64,000 nucleotides of DNA from the NCBI GenBank assembly GCA_964563135.1, contig CAZLWV010000003.1:1-64000 (forward strand), given 5' to 3'. The translations under genes and the position numbers were made by a program. Positions 1 through 9,500 of the stretch are shown one piece after another. This stretch comes from JAAYAY01 sp964563135 (GTDB lineage: Bacteria > Planctomycetota > Planctomycetia > Pirellulales > Thermoguttaceae). The number at the start of each line of letters is the position of its first letter. Position 1 is the first letter of the stretch. The notes beneath the pieces are model-generated. The model did no database searches. It was not told where the DNA came from and saw nothing but the letters and a program-made list of their open reading frames with translations.

Positions 1-73
1 GAAGCGATCCGAAAACACTGACCAACAACAACTTGCGGACAACGCAACCGGCTCGCCGGAGGTAGGGCCTCAC

Positions 74-101
74 TTGCAGGCCTTCCAGCAACCGCTATAA
101 T
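74..101 (+). promoter_or_regulatory. sigma70-like promoter for the aminotransferase operon
   Basis: TTGCAG at 74-79 is followed after 16 bases by a perfect TATAAT at 96-101. Transcription would begin near 108, giving a leader of about 265 bases before the ATG at 373. The match is to the bacterial housekeeping consensus; activity is inferred. Confidence 0.5.
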
Positions 102-112
102 CGCAGGCAAGA

Positions 113-140
113 GAGACGAGCCCCTTGGGGGTCTCGTTTT
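113..140 (+). terminator. terminator-like hairpin in the leader
   Basis: CGAGCCCC (117-124) can pair with GGGG..CTCG (127-136), or GAGAC (113-117) with GTCTC (131-135), followed by TTTT at 137-140. It lies only a few bases after the predicted transcription start. It is either the terminator of a gene upstream of the window or an attenuator of the aminotransferase operon. Confidence 0.4.
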
Positions 141-372
141 CAGCCAGAATCCGAACGCTCGCCGGCATCCGTAGCGGCACTGTCGGCACCACGAGTACTC
201 CGCATTGGACCGATCCCCCGAAATACCGGGCCGGCCGATGCTGGAGTTTTTTGTTGCGCTAGGAGAAAACGCTCGCGTTGGTATCCGTGGTGGCACTCCT
301 GCGCCGAGCAAAAATGAGACCTGGGCCCGCATCGACCCACCGGGTGGGCACGATTTTCGTCAGGAGAATCAC

Positions 373-1743
373 ATGGGAGCTGAAATGGGACAAGATCTCA
401 CGCCTCGCAAGGTCAAGCCGGTGGAGACCAAGTACCGCCGCATCGTCACCGAAATCCCGGTTCCCGAGTCGGTGCCGGTCCTGGAGCGGTTGCGGAGCTT
501 CGAACCGCGGTCGATGAGCGGGCAACCTCCGGTGGTCTGGGACCACGCGGAGGGATACCAGGTCTTCGACCGCTGGGGCAATATGTGGCTCGACTGGTCG
601 TCGGGCGTGCTGGTGACGAACGCGGGACACAGCCATCCGGAGATCAGCAAGGCCATGGTGGACCAGATCCAGCATGGCCTCAGCCACAACTACTGCTTCC
701 CGTCGGAAGTGCGGGCCAACCTGGCGGCAAGGCTGGCCGGGGTGGCGCCCGACGGATTGGGCAAAGTGTTCCTGCTGACAACGGGGGCAGAAGCGGTCGA
801 GTGCGCCATCAAACTCGTTCGCACTCACGGTCGCCAGGTTCGCGATGACAAGATCGTGCTCGTCACGTTCCACAATGCGTTCCACGGCCGGACGTTGGGT
901 GCACAGATGGCCGGCGGGATCCCGAGCCTGAAGGCATGGATCGTCAATCTGGACAAGGACATGGTTCAGGTTCCATTCCCGGACGGTTTTCGCCACACGG
1001 ACACCAGCTTCGAGGGTTTCCTCAAGGCACTCAAGGAACTGGGGGTGGCACCGGAGCGGGTAGCCGGCGTGATGACCGAGACCTATCAGGGAGGAAATGC
1101 CAGCTTCGCGCCGCCCGAATACATGCAGGCGATGCGGCGATGGTGTGACGAGCACCGGGCGCTGTTGGTCTGCGACGAGGTCCAGGCGGGATTCGGCCGG
1201 ACGGGCAAGTACTGGGGCTTCGAGCACTACGGGATCGTGCCCGACCTGATCTGCTGCGGCAAGGGAATTTCCGGTGGAATGCCGCTCTCGGCCGTGATCG
1301 GTCGCCCACAGATCATGGATCTCTATCCGCCGGGCTCGATGACGTCGACCCACACGGGAAATCCAGTCTGCGCCGCCGCTTCGCTGGCGTGCCTGGATGT
1401 GATCGAGAAGGAAGGGCTCGTCGAGAACGCCCGAAAGCTGGGCGACATTCTGCAGCCACGGCTGCGCGACCTGGGAGGGCGGTATCCGAAGCGCATCGGA
1501 GCCGTCCACGGAAAGGGACTCGTGGCGTCGCTCCACATCGTTCGTCCGGGGAGTACCGAGCCGGACTCCCCTCTGGCCGCCGCAATTGTGCGGGGTTGCG
1601 TGGAAAAAGGGCTGTTGATGTTCGCCCCGGTCGGCTTCGGTGGTGCTTCGGTCAAGATTGCGCCGCCACTGACGATTACGGAAGAACCGCTTCGGGAAAG
1701 CCTCTCCGTACTGGCAGAAGTGCTGCAGGAGACCTGCCAATGA
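373..1743 (+). CDS. class III (PLP-dependent) aminotransferase
   Basis: A 456-residue fold-type I enzyme of the class III family (ornithine, acetylornithine, 4-aminobutyrate type) that would transfer an amino group from an amine or amino acid to an oxo acid in the cytoplasm. The start at 373 is preceded by AGGAG at 362-366. Visible family features are the cofactor Asp in CDEVQAGFGRTG and the Schiff-base lysine K297 in CGKGISGGMPLSAV. Length is normal. Its stop overlaps the ATG of the next gene (ATGA), so it is coupled to a Gfo/Idh/MocA oxidoreductase. That suggests an amino-sugar or cyclitol pathway, but the substrate cannot be read from sequence. The family is secure; the exact function is not. 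Confidence 0.9.
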   Translation: MGAEMGQDLTPRKVKPVETKYRRIVTEIPVPESVPVLERLRSFEPRSMSGQPPVVWDHAEGYQVFDRWGNMWLDWSSGVLVTNAGHSHPEISKAMVDQIQHGLSHNYCFPSEVRANLAARLAGVAPDGLGKVFLLTTGAEAVECAIKLVRTHGRQVRDDKIVLVTFHNAFHGRTLGAQMAGGIPSLKAWIVNLDKDMVQVPFPDGFRHTDTSFEGFLKALKELGVAPERVAGVMTETYQGGNASFAPPEYMQAMRRWCDEHRALLVCDEVQAGFGRTGKYWGFEHYGIVPDLICCGKGISGGMPLSAVIGRPQIMDLYPPGSMTSTHTGNPVCAAASLACLDVIEKEGLVENARKLGDILQPRLRDLGGRYPKRIGAVHGKGLVASLHIVRPGSTEPDSPLAAAIVRGCVEKGLLMFAPVGFGGASVKIAPPLTITEEPLRESLSVLAEVLQETCQ

Positions 1744-3005
1744 ACGAGCACCCAGAGAAACTGGAGGTGGTGGTCGTTGGCGGCGGCATGATCACCCACG
1801 ATCAGATCCTTCCTTCGCTCTATCAATTGCAGAGAAACGGCGCGGTGGGAGGAATCAGGGTTTGCGCCCTGAATCCGGCACCGCTTCGAGCCCTGGTGGA
1901 ATCGCCCAGCCTGAAGCAGGGATTCCCCGCCCAGACTTTCGAGGGTTCGCCGGCGCTCGACGCAGCGGACGATGCGATGCTTCCCGAACTCTACCGGGAC
2001 GTGATCGCCGGGCTGCCACCACAGAACCTGGTCGTCGTGGCGGTGCCCGACCATGTCCATGGACGGGTGATCCAAGTAGCCCTGGAACACAACCAGCATG
2101 TGATGGCGGTCAAGCCGCTGGTGCCCACGTATGCCGAATCGGTGAAGATCGAACGGCTGGCTCGTGAAAAGGGGCTGTTTGTGGGAGTCGAATACCACAA
2201 GCGTTTCGACCGGCGGTCGCTCGACGCACGGAGACTGTATCGGGCCGGGCGGTTCGGACAGTTCCGCGCCGGCGAGGCGAAGATGATCGAGCCTTACTAC
2301 TACAGGCACTCGAATTTTCAGAACTGGTTCACTCGCGAGAACAGCGACCCGTTCACCTATGTGGGTTGTCATTATGTCGACCTGGTGTACTTCATCACCG
2401 GACTGAAGCCGGTCGAGGTATCGGTGCGCGGGGTGGAAGGGACATTCCCGAACGGCAATGTGGGCTACATGTGGGCCGCGGGACGAGTGGTCTGGGAAAA
2501 CGGGGCTGTCTTGAGCGTGACCGACGGGCTGGGTTATCCCGACAGGGGCGCCGGCATGAACGACCAGTGCCTGGCTCTGTATTGCGAGGGGGATGACTGC
2601 GGCGCGGTACTCAAGCACGACGACCAGTATCGCGGCGTACAGCAGGGTTACGTCGACGACACGTCGGGGGCCCATTTCCGGTTTGTGAGCCCCGACTACT
2701 TCAAACTCGTGCCCTACGAAGGGCCGGGATTGAAGCCGGTGGGCTATGGGTTCGAATCGATCGAGGGGCTGGTTCTCGCCGCAATGCGAACCAACGCGGC
2801 GGCCGACGGGCTCCGGGGGGAAGCTGCCCTGGATGCCCGTCGGAAGTGCCTGGCCGAGATCGATGATCGCGGTCTGTTGGCAACGCCGGCGAACAGCTCC
2901 ATCAACGAACTGGTGACGGAGGCTGCGAGGCTCTCGATCGTTCGCGACGGCATGCCGGTCGCGATTGAGTACGGCACATCGCCGATGGTTCGCCTCCGCG
3001 GATGA
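1740..3005 (+). CDS. Gfo/Idh/MocA-family NAD(P)-dependent oxidoreductase
   Basis: A 421-residue cytoplasmic oxidoreductase with an N-terminal Rossmann domain (VVVVGGGMITHDQ, residues about 10-22). The cofactor-side motif usually read EKP appears here as VKP in HVMAVKPLVP. The C-terminal alpha/beta domain carries VGCHYVDLVYFITG, which matches the family's catalytic GxHxxD region. Such enzymes oxidise or reduce sugars, inositols or related polyols. The ATG lies in an ATGA overlap with the preceding aminotransferase, so the two are translationally coupled. The substrate is unknown. The longer open frame reaching back to 1389 is only aminotransferase sequence in another frame. Confidence 0.88.
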   Translation: MNEHPEKLEVVVVGGGMITHDQILPSLYQLQRNGAVGGIRVCALNPAPLRALVESPSLKQGFPAQTFEGSPALDAADDAMLPELYRDVIAGLPPQNLVVVAVPDHVHGRVIQVALEHNQHVMAVKPLVPTYAESVKIERLAREKGLFVGVEYHKRFDRRSLDARRLYRAGRFGQFRAGEAKMIEPYYYRHSNFQNWFTRENSDPFTYVGCHYVDLVYFITGLKPVEVSVRGVEGTFPNGNVGYMWAAGRVVWENGAVLSVTDGLGYPDRGAGMNDQCLALYCEGDDCGAVLKHDDQYRGVQQGYVDDTSGAHFRFVSPDYFKLVPYEGPGLKPVGYGFESIEGLVLAAMRTNAAADGLRGEAALDARRKCLAEIDDRGLLATPANSSINELVTEAARLSIVRDGMPVAIEYGTSPMVRLRG

Positions 3006-3070
3006 CGGGTGGTCGAGACGCATCACTGTCCCCGGTTTCCGGGAATATTGGCCCGGCAACCGGGGGCTGA

Positions 3071-3084
3071 TGCGTCGCGACGCA
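3071..3084. repeat. 14-bp perfect palindrome upstream of ppsR
   Basis: TGCGTCGCGACGCA is a perfect palindrome about 90 bases before the ppsR start, in the 170-base gap after the oxidoreductase. It may be a regulator-binding site, but a chance GC-rich palindrome is possible. Confidence 0.3.
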
Positions 3085-3175
3085 CGCAGATGCGGTGGCA
3101 CGGGGCTATTTCAGGTTGGCTCCCATCCGCCCAGTGGCGGGTACACCAAGACACCCATACGGACCCTACCGATCC

Positions 3176-3979
3176 ATGGCAACACTATTTGTTGTCTCCG
3201 ATGCGACCGGCGGCACGGCCGAACGAGTGGTTCGGGCGGCACTCGTGCAGTTCTCGGATGCGGATGTGCAGATCGAACGGCGACCGAAGGTACGTACGGA
3301 CAGGCAAGTGAGGCAGGTGGTGGTGGAGGCCGCTGCTCAACCCTCACTGATCTTGCACACGTTCGTTTCCGACGAGTTGCGGAAGACCATGCTCGCAGAG
3401 GCCCGGTTGCACAACGTGGAGGCCCTCGACATGCTGGGCCCGCTGCTGGATCGGCTGGCAGCGCTGCTGAAGCTCACGCCCCAGGAGATGCCGGGGCTGT
3501 TCGAGGAGCGGTTGGAGGCCCGGTCTCGTGAGATCGAGGCGGTGGACTTCGCGTTTCGCCACGACGACGGGGGGCATGTCGAGGATCTCGACCGGGCGGA
3601 GGTGGTGCTGGTGGGAGTCTCCCGGTCGATGAAGACGCCCACCATGCTCCACTTGGCATCCCACGGCTGGTTTGCGGCCAACGTGCCACTCATTCCGGAA
3701 CTCGCCCCCCCCAAGGCGTTACTGCATGTTGACGCTGCGAAGGTCTTTTGCCTGATCATGCAGGCCGAACGACTGGCCCTCTTGAGGCGGATCCGCGCGG
3801 AACGGGAAGGGATTCCGCTGGAGCGCTATGCGTCGCTCGATCAGGCCGAGAAAGAGGTGCGACTTGCGCAGCGGCTTTGTGCGTCGAACGGGTGGCGGCG
3901 GATCGACGTGACCAACAAGTCGGTGGAGGAGGCAGCGAGGGAGATCATCGCGCTACTGCCGCAACACAAGGAGGAGTAG
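3176..3979 (+). CDS. ppsR: PEP synthase / pyruvate phosphate dikinase regulatory protein (DUF299)
   Basis: A 267-residue bifunctional kinase/pyrophosphorylase of the DUF299 family. These enzymes inactivate pyruvate phosphate dikinase or PEP synthase with ADP and reactivate it with phosphate, controlling pyruvate-PEP interconversion. The sequence opens with the typical LFVVSDATGGTAERV and has the P-loop-like GVSRSMKTPTMLHLA followed by NVPLIPE, both diagnostic. Length is typical. The ATG at 3176 is chosen because the family begins within a few residues of this motif; the 27 upstream codons in frame are not conserved-looking. It appears monocistronic. The target dikinase or synthase is not in this window. 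Confidence 0.93.
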   Translation: MATLFVVSDATGGTAERVVRAALVQFSDADVQIERRPKVRTDRQVRQVVVEAAAQPSLILHTFVSDELRKTMLAEARLHNVEALDMLGPLLDRLAALLKLTPQEMPGLFEERLEARSREIEAVDFAFRHDDGGHVEDLDRAEVVLVGVSRSMKTPTMLHLASHGWFAANVPLIPELAPPKALLHVDAAKVFCLIMQAERLALLRRIRAEREGIPLERYASLDQAEKEVRLAQRLCASNGWRRIDVTNKSVEEAAREIIALLPQHKEE

Positions 3980-4045
3980 ACGCCGCGCTCCGTCAGCAGC
4001 GCGAGTCGCAGCGGCTGGGTTCGTCAGGAGATCGCGGCATTCGAT

Positions 4046-4405
4046 TCATACGGACTTCTCGTACTTCACCGTGACGGTCGTCGTGATCCCGCCCCGAGGG
4101 GTGAAGGCCGCCGTGAGGGTCATGCGGCGGGGCTGGATGACGGCAACGAGGTCGTCGAGGATGCGGTTGGTGGCGTTCTCGTAGAAAATGCCCTCATTTC
4201 GATAGCGCTGAAGATAGAATTTCAGGCTCTTCAGCTCCACGCACCTGCCATCGGGCACGTAGCGGATCGTGACGGTGCCGAAGTCGGGCTGGCCGGTTTT
4301 TGGGCAAACCGAAGTGAATTCAGGGGCGACGATTTCGATCTCGTAGTCACGGCCGGGGTACTGGTTTTCGAAGGTTTCGAGGATCTGGCGGAAATCGTCG
4401 GCCAC
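4046..4405 (-). CDS. queF: NADPH-dependent 7-cyano-7-deazaguanine reductase (type I)
   Basis: A 119-residue type I (single-domain) QueF that reduces the nitrile of preQ0 to the amine preQ1 in queuosine synthesis. The active-site cysteine that forms the thioimide is C34 in SVCPKTGQPDFG, with the acid Asp D41. The QueF signature ELKSLKFYLQRYRNEGIFYE is present. Length matches type I enzymes. It is divergent from queC (gap about 80 bases), which starts the same pathway, so the shared region may drive both. The helper genes queD and tgt are not in the window. Confidence 0.96.
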   Translation of the reverse strand: MADDFRQILETFENQYPGRDYEIEIVAPEFTSVCPKTGQPDFGTVTIRYVPDGRCVELKSLKFYLQRYRNEGIFYENATNRILDDLVAVIQPRRMTLTAAFTPRGGITTTVTVKYEKSV

Positions 4406-4486
4406 GGGCTGCTCCTTTTCGGAAACTGGTTATTGTGGCATGATGGATGGTTTTGAGAAACCCCCGGAAACGTGGAGAATTGTGAC

Positions 4487-5176
4487 ATGCGGCTGCCAGC
4501 CGTGGTGCTCCTGTCGGGTGGCCTGGACTCTGCCACCACCGCGGCGATCGCCAAGGGCGAAGGGTTCGACCTCTGTGCCCTGACGGTGGACTACGGCCAG
4601 AGACACCGGTTCGAACTGGACGCTGCCCGTCGGGTGGCAAAAATGCTGAAGGTCGTGCGGCACGAGGTGGTACGGATCGACCTGGGCGCGTTTGGGGCCA
4701 GCGCGCTGACAGCCGCGATCGAGGTTCCCAAGGATCGTGGCGACGAGGAGATGGGACACGGGATCCCGGTAACGTACGTGCCGGCCCGCAACATGGTGAT
4801 GCTTGCCATGGCCCTGGCATTTGCCGAGGCGGTGGGAGCGGCCGACCTCTTCATTGGAGTCAATGCGGTGGACTACAGCGGCTACCCCGACTGCCGGCCC
4901 GAGTTCATCGAGGCTTTCGAGCGGACCGCGAACCTGGCAACAAAGGCCGGGGTGGAGGGGACCCTGAAGTTCGCCGTCCATGCCCCCCTGATCCGGCTGA
5001 CGAAAGCCGAGATCATCCGCCGAGGAACAGAATTGGGGGTGGACTATGGCCTGACCCATACCTGCTATGACCCGGCGGCGGACGGGACAAGCTGCGGGCA
5101 TTGCGACGCATGCCTGCTGCGGCGGAGAGGTTTCGCCGAGGCCGGCCTCCAGGATCCGCTTGTCTACCAGCGATGA
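4487..5176 (+). CDS. queC: 7-cyano-7-deazaguanine synthase
   Basis: A 229-residue ATP-dependent enzyme that converts 7-carboxy-7-deazaguanine and ammonia to preQ0. The PP-loop SGGLDSATTAAIA is at the N-terminus, YVPARNMVMLA and GVNAVDYSGYPDCRPEF are typical, and four zinc-binding cysteines lie near the C-terminus (TCYDP...CGHCDACLLR). An upstream in-frame ATG at 4472 would add five residues; the start at 4487 fits the family better. queE follows after 62 bases, so the two probably share a transcript. Confidence 0.96.
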   Translation: MRLPAVVLLSGGLDSATTAAIAKGEGFDLCALTVDYGQRHRFELDAARRVAKMLKVVRHEVVRIDLGAFGASALTAAIEVPKDRGDEEMGHGIPVTYVPARNMVMLAMALAFAEAVGAADLFIGVNAVDYSGYPDCRPEFIEAFERTANLATKAGVEGTLKFAVHAPLIRLTKAEIIRRGTELGVDYGLTHTCYDPAADGTSCGHCDACLLRRRGFAEAGLQDPLVYQR

Positions 5177-5238
5177 CCGTTCTCACCGGAGGTCCGGAAG
5201 GCTGCGCTACAAACAACCCATGCCCACGTGAACCATCC

Positions 5239-5925
5239 ATGCGCATCGCGGAGCTCTACGAGTCGATCCAGGGAGAAGGCCTCTTGACCGGAACGAAGAG
5301 CGTTTTCGTCCGGGCGAGCGGATGCAACCTGCGCTGTTGGTTCTGCGACACGCCCTATGCCTCCTGGCAGTCGGAGGGGGAAGACTGGCCGGTGGACGAG
5401 ATCGTGGCACAGATCGCGGCATTCGATTGCAGGCACGTTGTGCTCACAGGGGGCGAACCGATGCTGTTTGCCGAATTGATCCTGCTCTGCCAGCGGCTGT
5501 GGGAGCTCGACAAGCATCTGACGATCGAGACGGCGGGGACTCTGTATCTGCCGGTGAAGTGCGACCTGATGTCGATCAGCCCGAAGACCCGAGGTTCCTG
5601 TCCGAGCGACGAACAGAGTAGCCGTTGGGCGGAGCGGCACGAGCGGACGCGGCATGTGCCGGAAGTGATTCGACGACTTGTCGAGGATTACGTGTACCAG
5701 ATGAAGTTCGTGATCGACCGGCGAGAGGACTGCGACGACGTGGAGCGATACCTAGAGGAGTTTCCGGAAATCGATCGCGACCGCATCATGCTCATGCCTC
5801 AGGGAACGGAAGCCGTCATGCTGGAAGAGAAGGCCGGTTGGCTCGAGCCGTACTGCATGGCCCACGGGCTCCGCTTCTGCCCCCGCCGGCAAATCCAGTG
5901 GTTTGGCTCACGGCGGGGAACTTGA
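5239..5925 (+). CDS. queE: 7-carboxy-7-deazaguanine synthase (radical SAM)
   Basis: A 228-residue radical SAM enzyme that rearranges 6-carboxytetrahydropterin to 7-carboxy-7-deazaguanine, one step before QueC. The family's N-terminal YESIQGEG is followed by GTKSVFVRASGCNLRCWFC, giving the CX3CX2C cluster ligands, and by the SAM-binding LTGGEPM. The start at 5239 sits just before this conserved region; the 46 codons upstream in frame overlap queC and look noncoding. It ends 16 bases from the csrA stop, in convergent orientation. Confidence 0.95.
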   Translation: MRIAELYESIQGEGLLTGTKSVFVRASGCNLRCWFCDTPYASWQSEGEDWPVDEIVAQIAAFDCRHVVLTGGEPMLFAELILLCQRLWELDKHLTIETAGTLYLPVKCDLMSISPKTRGSCPSDEQSSRWAERHERTRHVPEVIRRLVEDYVYQMKFVIDRREDCDDVERYLEEFPEIDRDRIMLMPQGTEAVMLEEKAGWLEPYCMAHGLRFCPRRQIQWFGSRRGT

Positions 5926-5941
5926 GACGACAAGCGCCCAG

Positions 5942-6136
5942 TCACCCGACGGCGGCACACTCGTTGAACAAGGTCTCTGCGGCGATGTGAACAGCGACTT
6001 CCTCCCGATGGATGGGCACGTCGCCGGGCCCCTCGAAACCGAGTTTCACGCGATCGCCGCGGATCTCGATCACTTTGAGGTAGATGTTCCGCCCAATGAG
6101 AATCCGCTCTCCCTTTTTGCGGCTCAAGACCAGCAT
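5942..6136 (-). CDS. csrA: carbon storage regulator, RNA-binding protein CsrA
   Basis: A 64-residue dimeric RNA-binding protein that blocks or remodels translation of target mRNAs by binding GGA sites near their ribosome binding sites. The sequence follows the family throughout: MLVLSRKKGERI at the start, then VIEIRGDRVKLGFE and the RNA-contact region VPIHREEV. A strong AGGAGG (complement of 6143-6148) lies six bases before the ATG. It stands alone, with 380 bases of gene-free DNA upstream; no flagellar gene or fliW neighbour is present. Confidence 0.96.
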   Translation of the reverse strand: MLVLSRKKGERILIGRNIYLKVIEIRGDRVKLGFEGPGDVPIHREEVAVHIAAETLFNECAAVG

Positions 6137-6516
6137 GTTCGTCCTCCTTGCATGAATGATGACCGACCTCGTGTCGCGCCATCGGTTGCCGTGCCGCAGG
6201 CCATGGCTTGCGATCAGGACCCGCCTCGTTTGGTCACGGATCGACAGGGACCGGATCTCCGACAGCAGTCACGTGTCCTTCTTCCAGGGCTGATCGGCTG
6301 CGTGTTTGTCACTCGATCGCCGGACAGAAGACATTTATGACTGTTTCAACTGGCAATTTCATCAAAACGGGGTTCCGCGGCAAGCTGGAAGCGGGATGGC
6401 GGCAGAGCGGCAATCTGCCGCTGGTAACCATTTTCATGCTGGCAGCGACGGCAAGGAGACGGGCTGGCGGGGTTGTCGTTGTGGCGGATTGGGGATGCAC
6501 GCGGGGTCCAGCGGGG
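6137..6516. other. gene-free region between csrA and the ABC permease
   Basis: 380 bases upstream of csrA and downstream of the permease, both on the reverse strand. Short open frames here are unlike known proteins. The only clear structure is the 8-bp inverted repeat at 6399-6421. The csrA promoter must lie here, but I could not pick a convincing -35/-10 pair. Confidence 0.5.
6399..6421 (-). terminator. candidate hairpin terminator of the reverse-strand ABC operon
   Basis: GCGGCAGA (6399-6406) and TCTGCCGC (6414-6421) form a perfect 8-bp stem with a 7-base loop about 95 bases past the permease stop on the reverse strand. There is no T-run, so this is weak evidence for an intrinsic terminator. 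Confidence 0.3.
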
Positions 6517-9500
6517 TTACTGCCCGCGAAGTGCGGCGACGAGGGGAGCCCGCAAGGTAGCCCGCACGGCCAGGAGCGAGGCCAGGAGACCGACCAGGAG
6601 GATCGCCAGCAGCATCACGGAGAGGGACTCCAGCGGCACCGCTGCACTGCCCGCCAGGAGATGGGGCAACACGGCGATGGCAGCGGCAGCGATCCCACAG
6701 CCCAGCCCCGCCAGGAGCAAGAGAGCGTTTTCCAGGAGCACAAGCCAGCCAAGCGTCGCGCGGCGGAAACCGACGGCCCGTAACAGGGCCAGTTCGCGGC
6801 GGCGTTCGAGGACGTTTCGAAGCTGGGCGGCGGCCAGCCCAACGGTTCCCAGGAGGAGGCCCAGACCGCCGAGACTCTGGAACGTGGAGAGATACGTGTT
6901 CTGCACGGCCAGAAAGCCCGCCAGCCGATCGCCCGTTCTCTCGGTACTCAGGCCGAAATCGCCCAGTGCACGATTCCAGGCCGCAGCCACGGCGTCGGCT
7001 GCATCCGGCGGACATTCGATGAGGAAGAACCGCCGCCCGCTGATCTGGGGGAAGTGTTGCAGCAACCGGTCCTCAGCCACCAAGAGGTCGCCCTGGAAAA
7101 TGGAATTGCTCAGGAGGCCAACGACCTGGAGCCGAATGGTGCGCCCCTGGTCATCGACGATGTCATAGGTCTGGCCGACGCCGCCTGTCAGATGGAGAGC
7201 GTACATGGCGGTGTTCACGTCGATCACGACAGGCACGCGGGGAGTGCTGTCGTTGCCTGCGGGAACGGGTTTCTCGAGAAGGAGCCAGGGATTGGCCTTC
7301 TCTTCGGCCGAAACGGCTGCACTGGCGGCCCAGGCAAATCCGCCCCGGCGAAGGAACTCCCCAGGCAGCCCGAGAATTCGCGGCTGACGGGGTTGGTAGA
7401 GGTTGAGGCAACTCGCGTCGTCGCCCGCTTTCACGCGGAGACCAAAGGTGCGGGTAGCGGCGACGAGGCGAGAGTCGCCGCCAGAGAAACCGAGATTGAA
7501 GCGGCCGTCTTCCGAATTGGGATCGTAGAGAATCGGTTGCCCCGATTGGGCGACGATGGCAAATCCGCCGTTGCCGCTGTCCACCCGAGGCTCCTGGCCG
7601 GTGGGATCCAGATGGAAGGCGCTAATGGCCACGATCAGGAAGCTGGTCGAGGCGATCAGGCCGATGCTCAAGGTGCTTCGCCCGGGATTGCGGGCAGCGG
7701 TTCGGATGGTCAGCCGCAGCAGATTACGGCGTCCGACGGCAACGGCCGGCCCTGTGGCCTGGCTGCGCAGCCGGCGACGGACGAAAAGAAGACAAGCCAG
7801 AAGCACGAGGCCTCCGGCCCCGAAAAAGGCCCCGGCCCTCACTTCCTCACGAAGCCCGCTGGTCGCGAGGGCCGCCATGAGCGCAACTGCAAGCATGGCC
7901 GGAGAAAGCCACCGCGTCCACGTGGTCTTTTCTGGGGCAATGGCGGTGTCGTCGCCGAACAGGCCGCCCAGAAGGCGGGCGACACTGGTATGGCGGGATC
8001 GCCAAAGCGTCCAGAGAATTGCCCCGAAGGAAACAAGCAGGCCGCAGGCATAGCCGGACACGAGACTGACGGGCTCCACGTGAAGCCGAAGGAAGGGAGT
8101 GACCACGGCGGCAAGCCACCAGGTTCTCAGACCGGCCAGCATGAGAGCTGCGTAGGCTATGCCAAGGGCGGTGCCCGCCGCTGCCGCGACCGCGGCGAGG
8201 AGAAGTCCTTCGGTGGCCAACAGCCCCGCGATCGAACGACGGGTGAATCCGACCGCTTGAAGAACGCCGACCGATTCGGCCCGCTGTTCGATCCCGAGCC
8301 GGAACAAGAGGACCACGAGCATCAAGGCTGCGGCAATCACGAAGAAGCTGAAGGCGATGAACAGCACGTTGAAGGGAGTCGTTCCCCGCGACGCGACGAG
8401 CCCTTCTCGTTTGAGCGGCTGAAAACGAAAGCCGAAGGCGGCGGGCTCAAGGTGGAGTCCCGCCACAAACGACTGGAGCGATTCTCCACCGCGGGGGGCG
8501 ACCCGAAGGGTGGTGGTTTCGCCAAATCGGCTGCCCCAGAGTCTTCGTCCGGTTGCCAGCGATACGAACGCCTTGGGGGTGGCGTGGTGCTTGTCCCAGT
8601 AGTCCTCATCCCGATCGCGGATCACACGGGCGTCGAAAGGAAAGGGAGGATCCCAATCGCCAATCGAGAGCTGATCGGTAACGCCCTCAACCTCCGGCGT
8701 GAAGTCCGGATCGGCGGCGGCCCCTTCGAGTTTCACGATCGCGGCCAGGCGAAGCTCGGTTTCCGATTCCACGACCGAACCGTCATCGCTCTCGGGCTGG
8801 AAATAGCGGATGCGGATCCTATCACCGACTTTCGCCCCCAGGTCGCCGACCGCCCAGGAGTTCAGGGCGATCTGGCCCGGTTCAAGCGGCGCAATCGCAC
8901 CACCGTCAGGGCTCAGGAACGGGCCCAGCGGCGGCTGATCGGAGAAATCCACCGCCGTGATCGTGGAGTACGGGATCTGGCGATCCTCGCAGCAGATGGC
9001 GTTGGCGAGGTAGGTCAGGGCAGGCTGGACGGCACGATCCCCGATAGCACGAACGAGTTCCGACCGGACCGAATCGGTGAGCATCATCTGCCGGCTGGTG
9101 AGGTTGAAATAACCGTGCTTCACCAATTGAATGGAAACGCCCAGGTCGGCCGGCCCGGGAGCCAGCGACGCCGGCAAGACTGCATCGGCCTGCGGAGGCG
9201 CAGCACTCCGATCCTCTTTGCCGGCCACGAAGACGGCATTCACCTCGCCCCGCTGGTCGAGACGCTTCTGAAGCCACGCCAGGGGAACGAAAGCAATCCT
9301 CGGCAGCCGCTGGCTGGGATTCATACTGAATCGTCCCACACCTTCGGCGGGAATGACTTCGCTGACCGTCAGACGTGAACGTTCGATGGTTTCGTCTTTC
9401 CGGCCGAGGGGACTATCGGCGGGAACCGCGGCGATCCGGGGGAGCCGCAGCAAGACCTCCTGGTCGCTGCCGCTCAGGCCCAACTCTTCAGCCAAGGGCT

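Larger units (their letters stand above)
1..372. other. leader region upstream of the aminotransferase gene
   Basis: No gene is supported here. The region holds a promoter-like pair (74-101), a terminator-like hairpin with a T-run (113-140), and an imperfect direct repeat of about 30 bases (about 156-184 and 267-297, sharing the core AACGCTCGC and ATCCGT). An open frame runs upstream from the aminotransferase to 205, but its translation is unlike class III aminotransferases, and the Shine-Dalgarno favours a start at 373. Confidence 0.6.

Noticed and set aside
259..1740. Long reverse open frame opposite the aminotransferase gene (493 codons)
   Set aside because: No motifs, His/Arg/Pro-heavy composition; a shadow of a GC-rich gene with a clear product on the other strand.
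4029..5428. 18-base exact repeat (AGATCGCGGCATTCGATT) at 4029-4046 and 5411-5428
   Set aside because: One copy is inside queE coding sequence and the other at the queF stop; two copies with no further symmetry look coincidental.
7054..9378. 774-codon forward frame inside the ABC permease
   Set aside because: Antisense to a well-supported FtsX permease; composition (Gly/Arg/Glu/Asp) is typical of antisense frames in GC-rich DNA.
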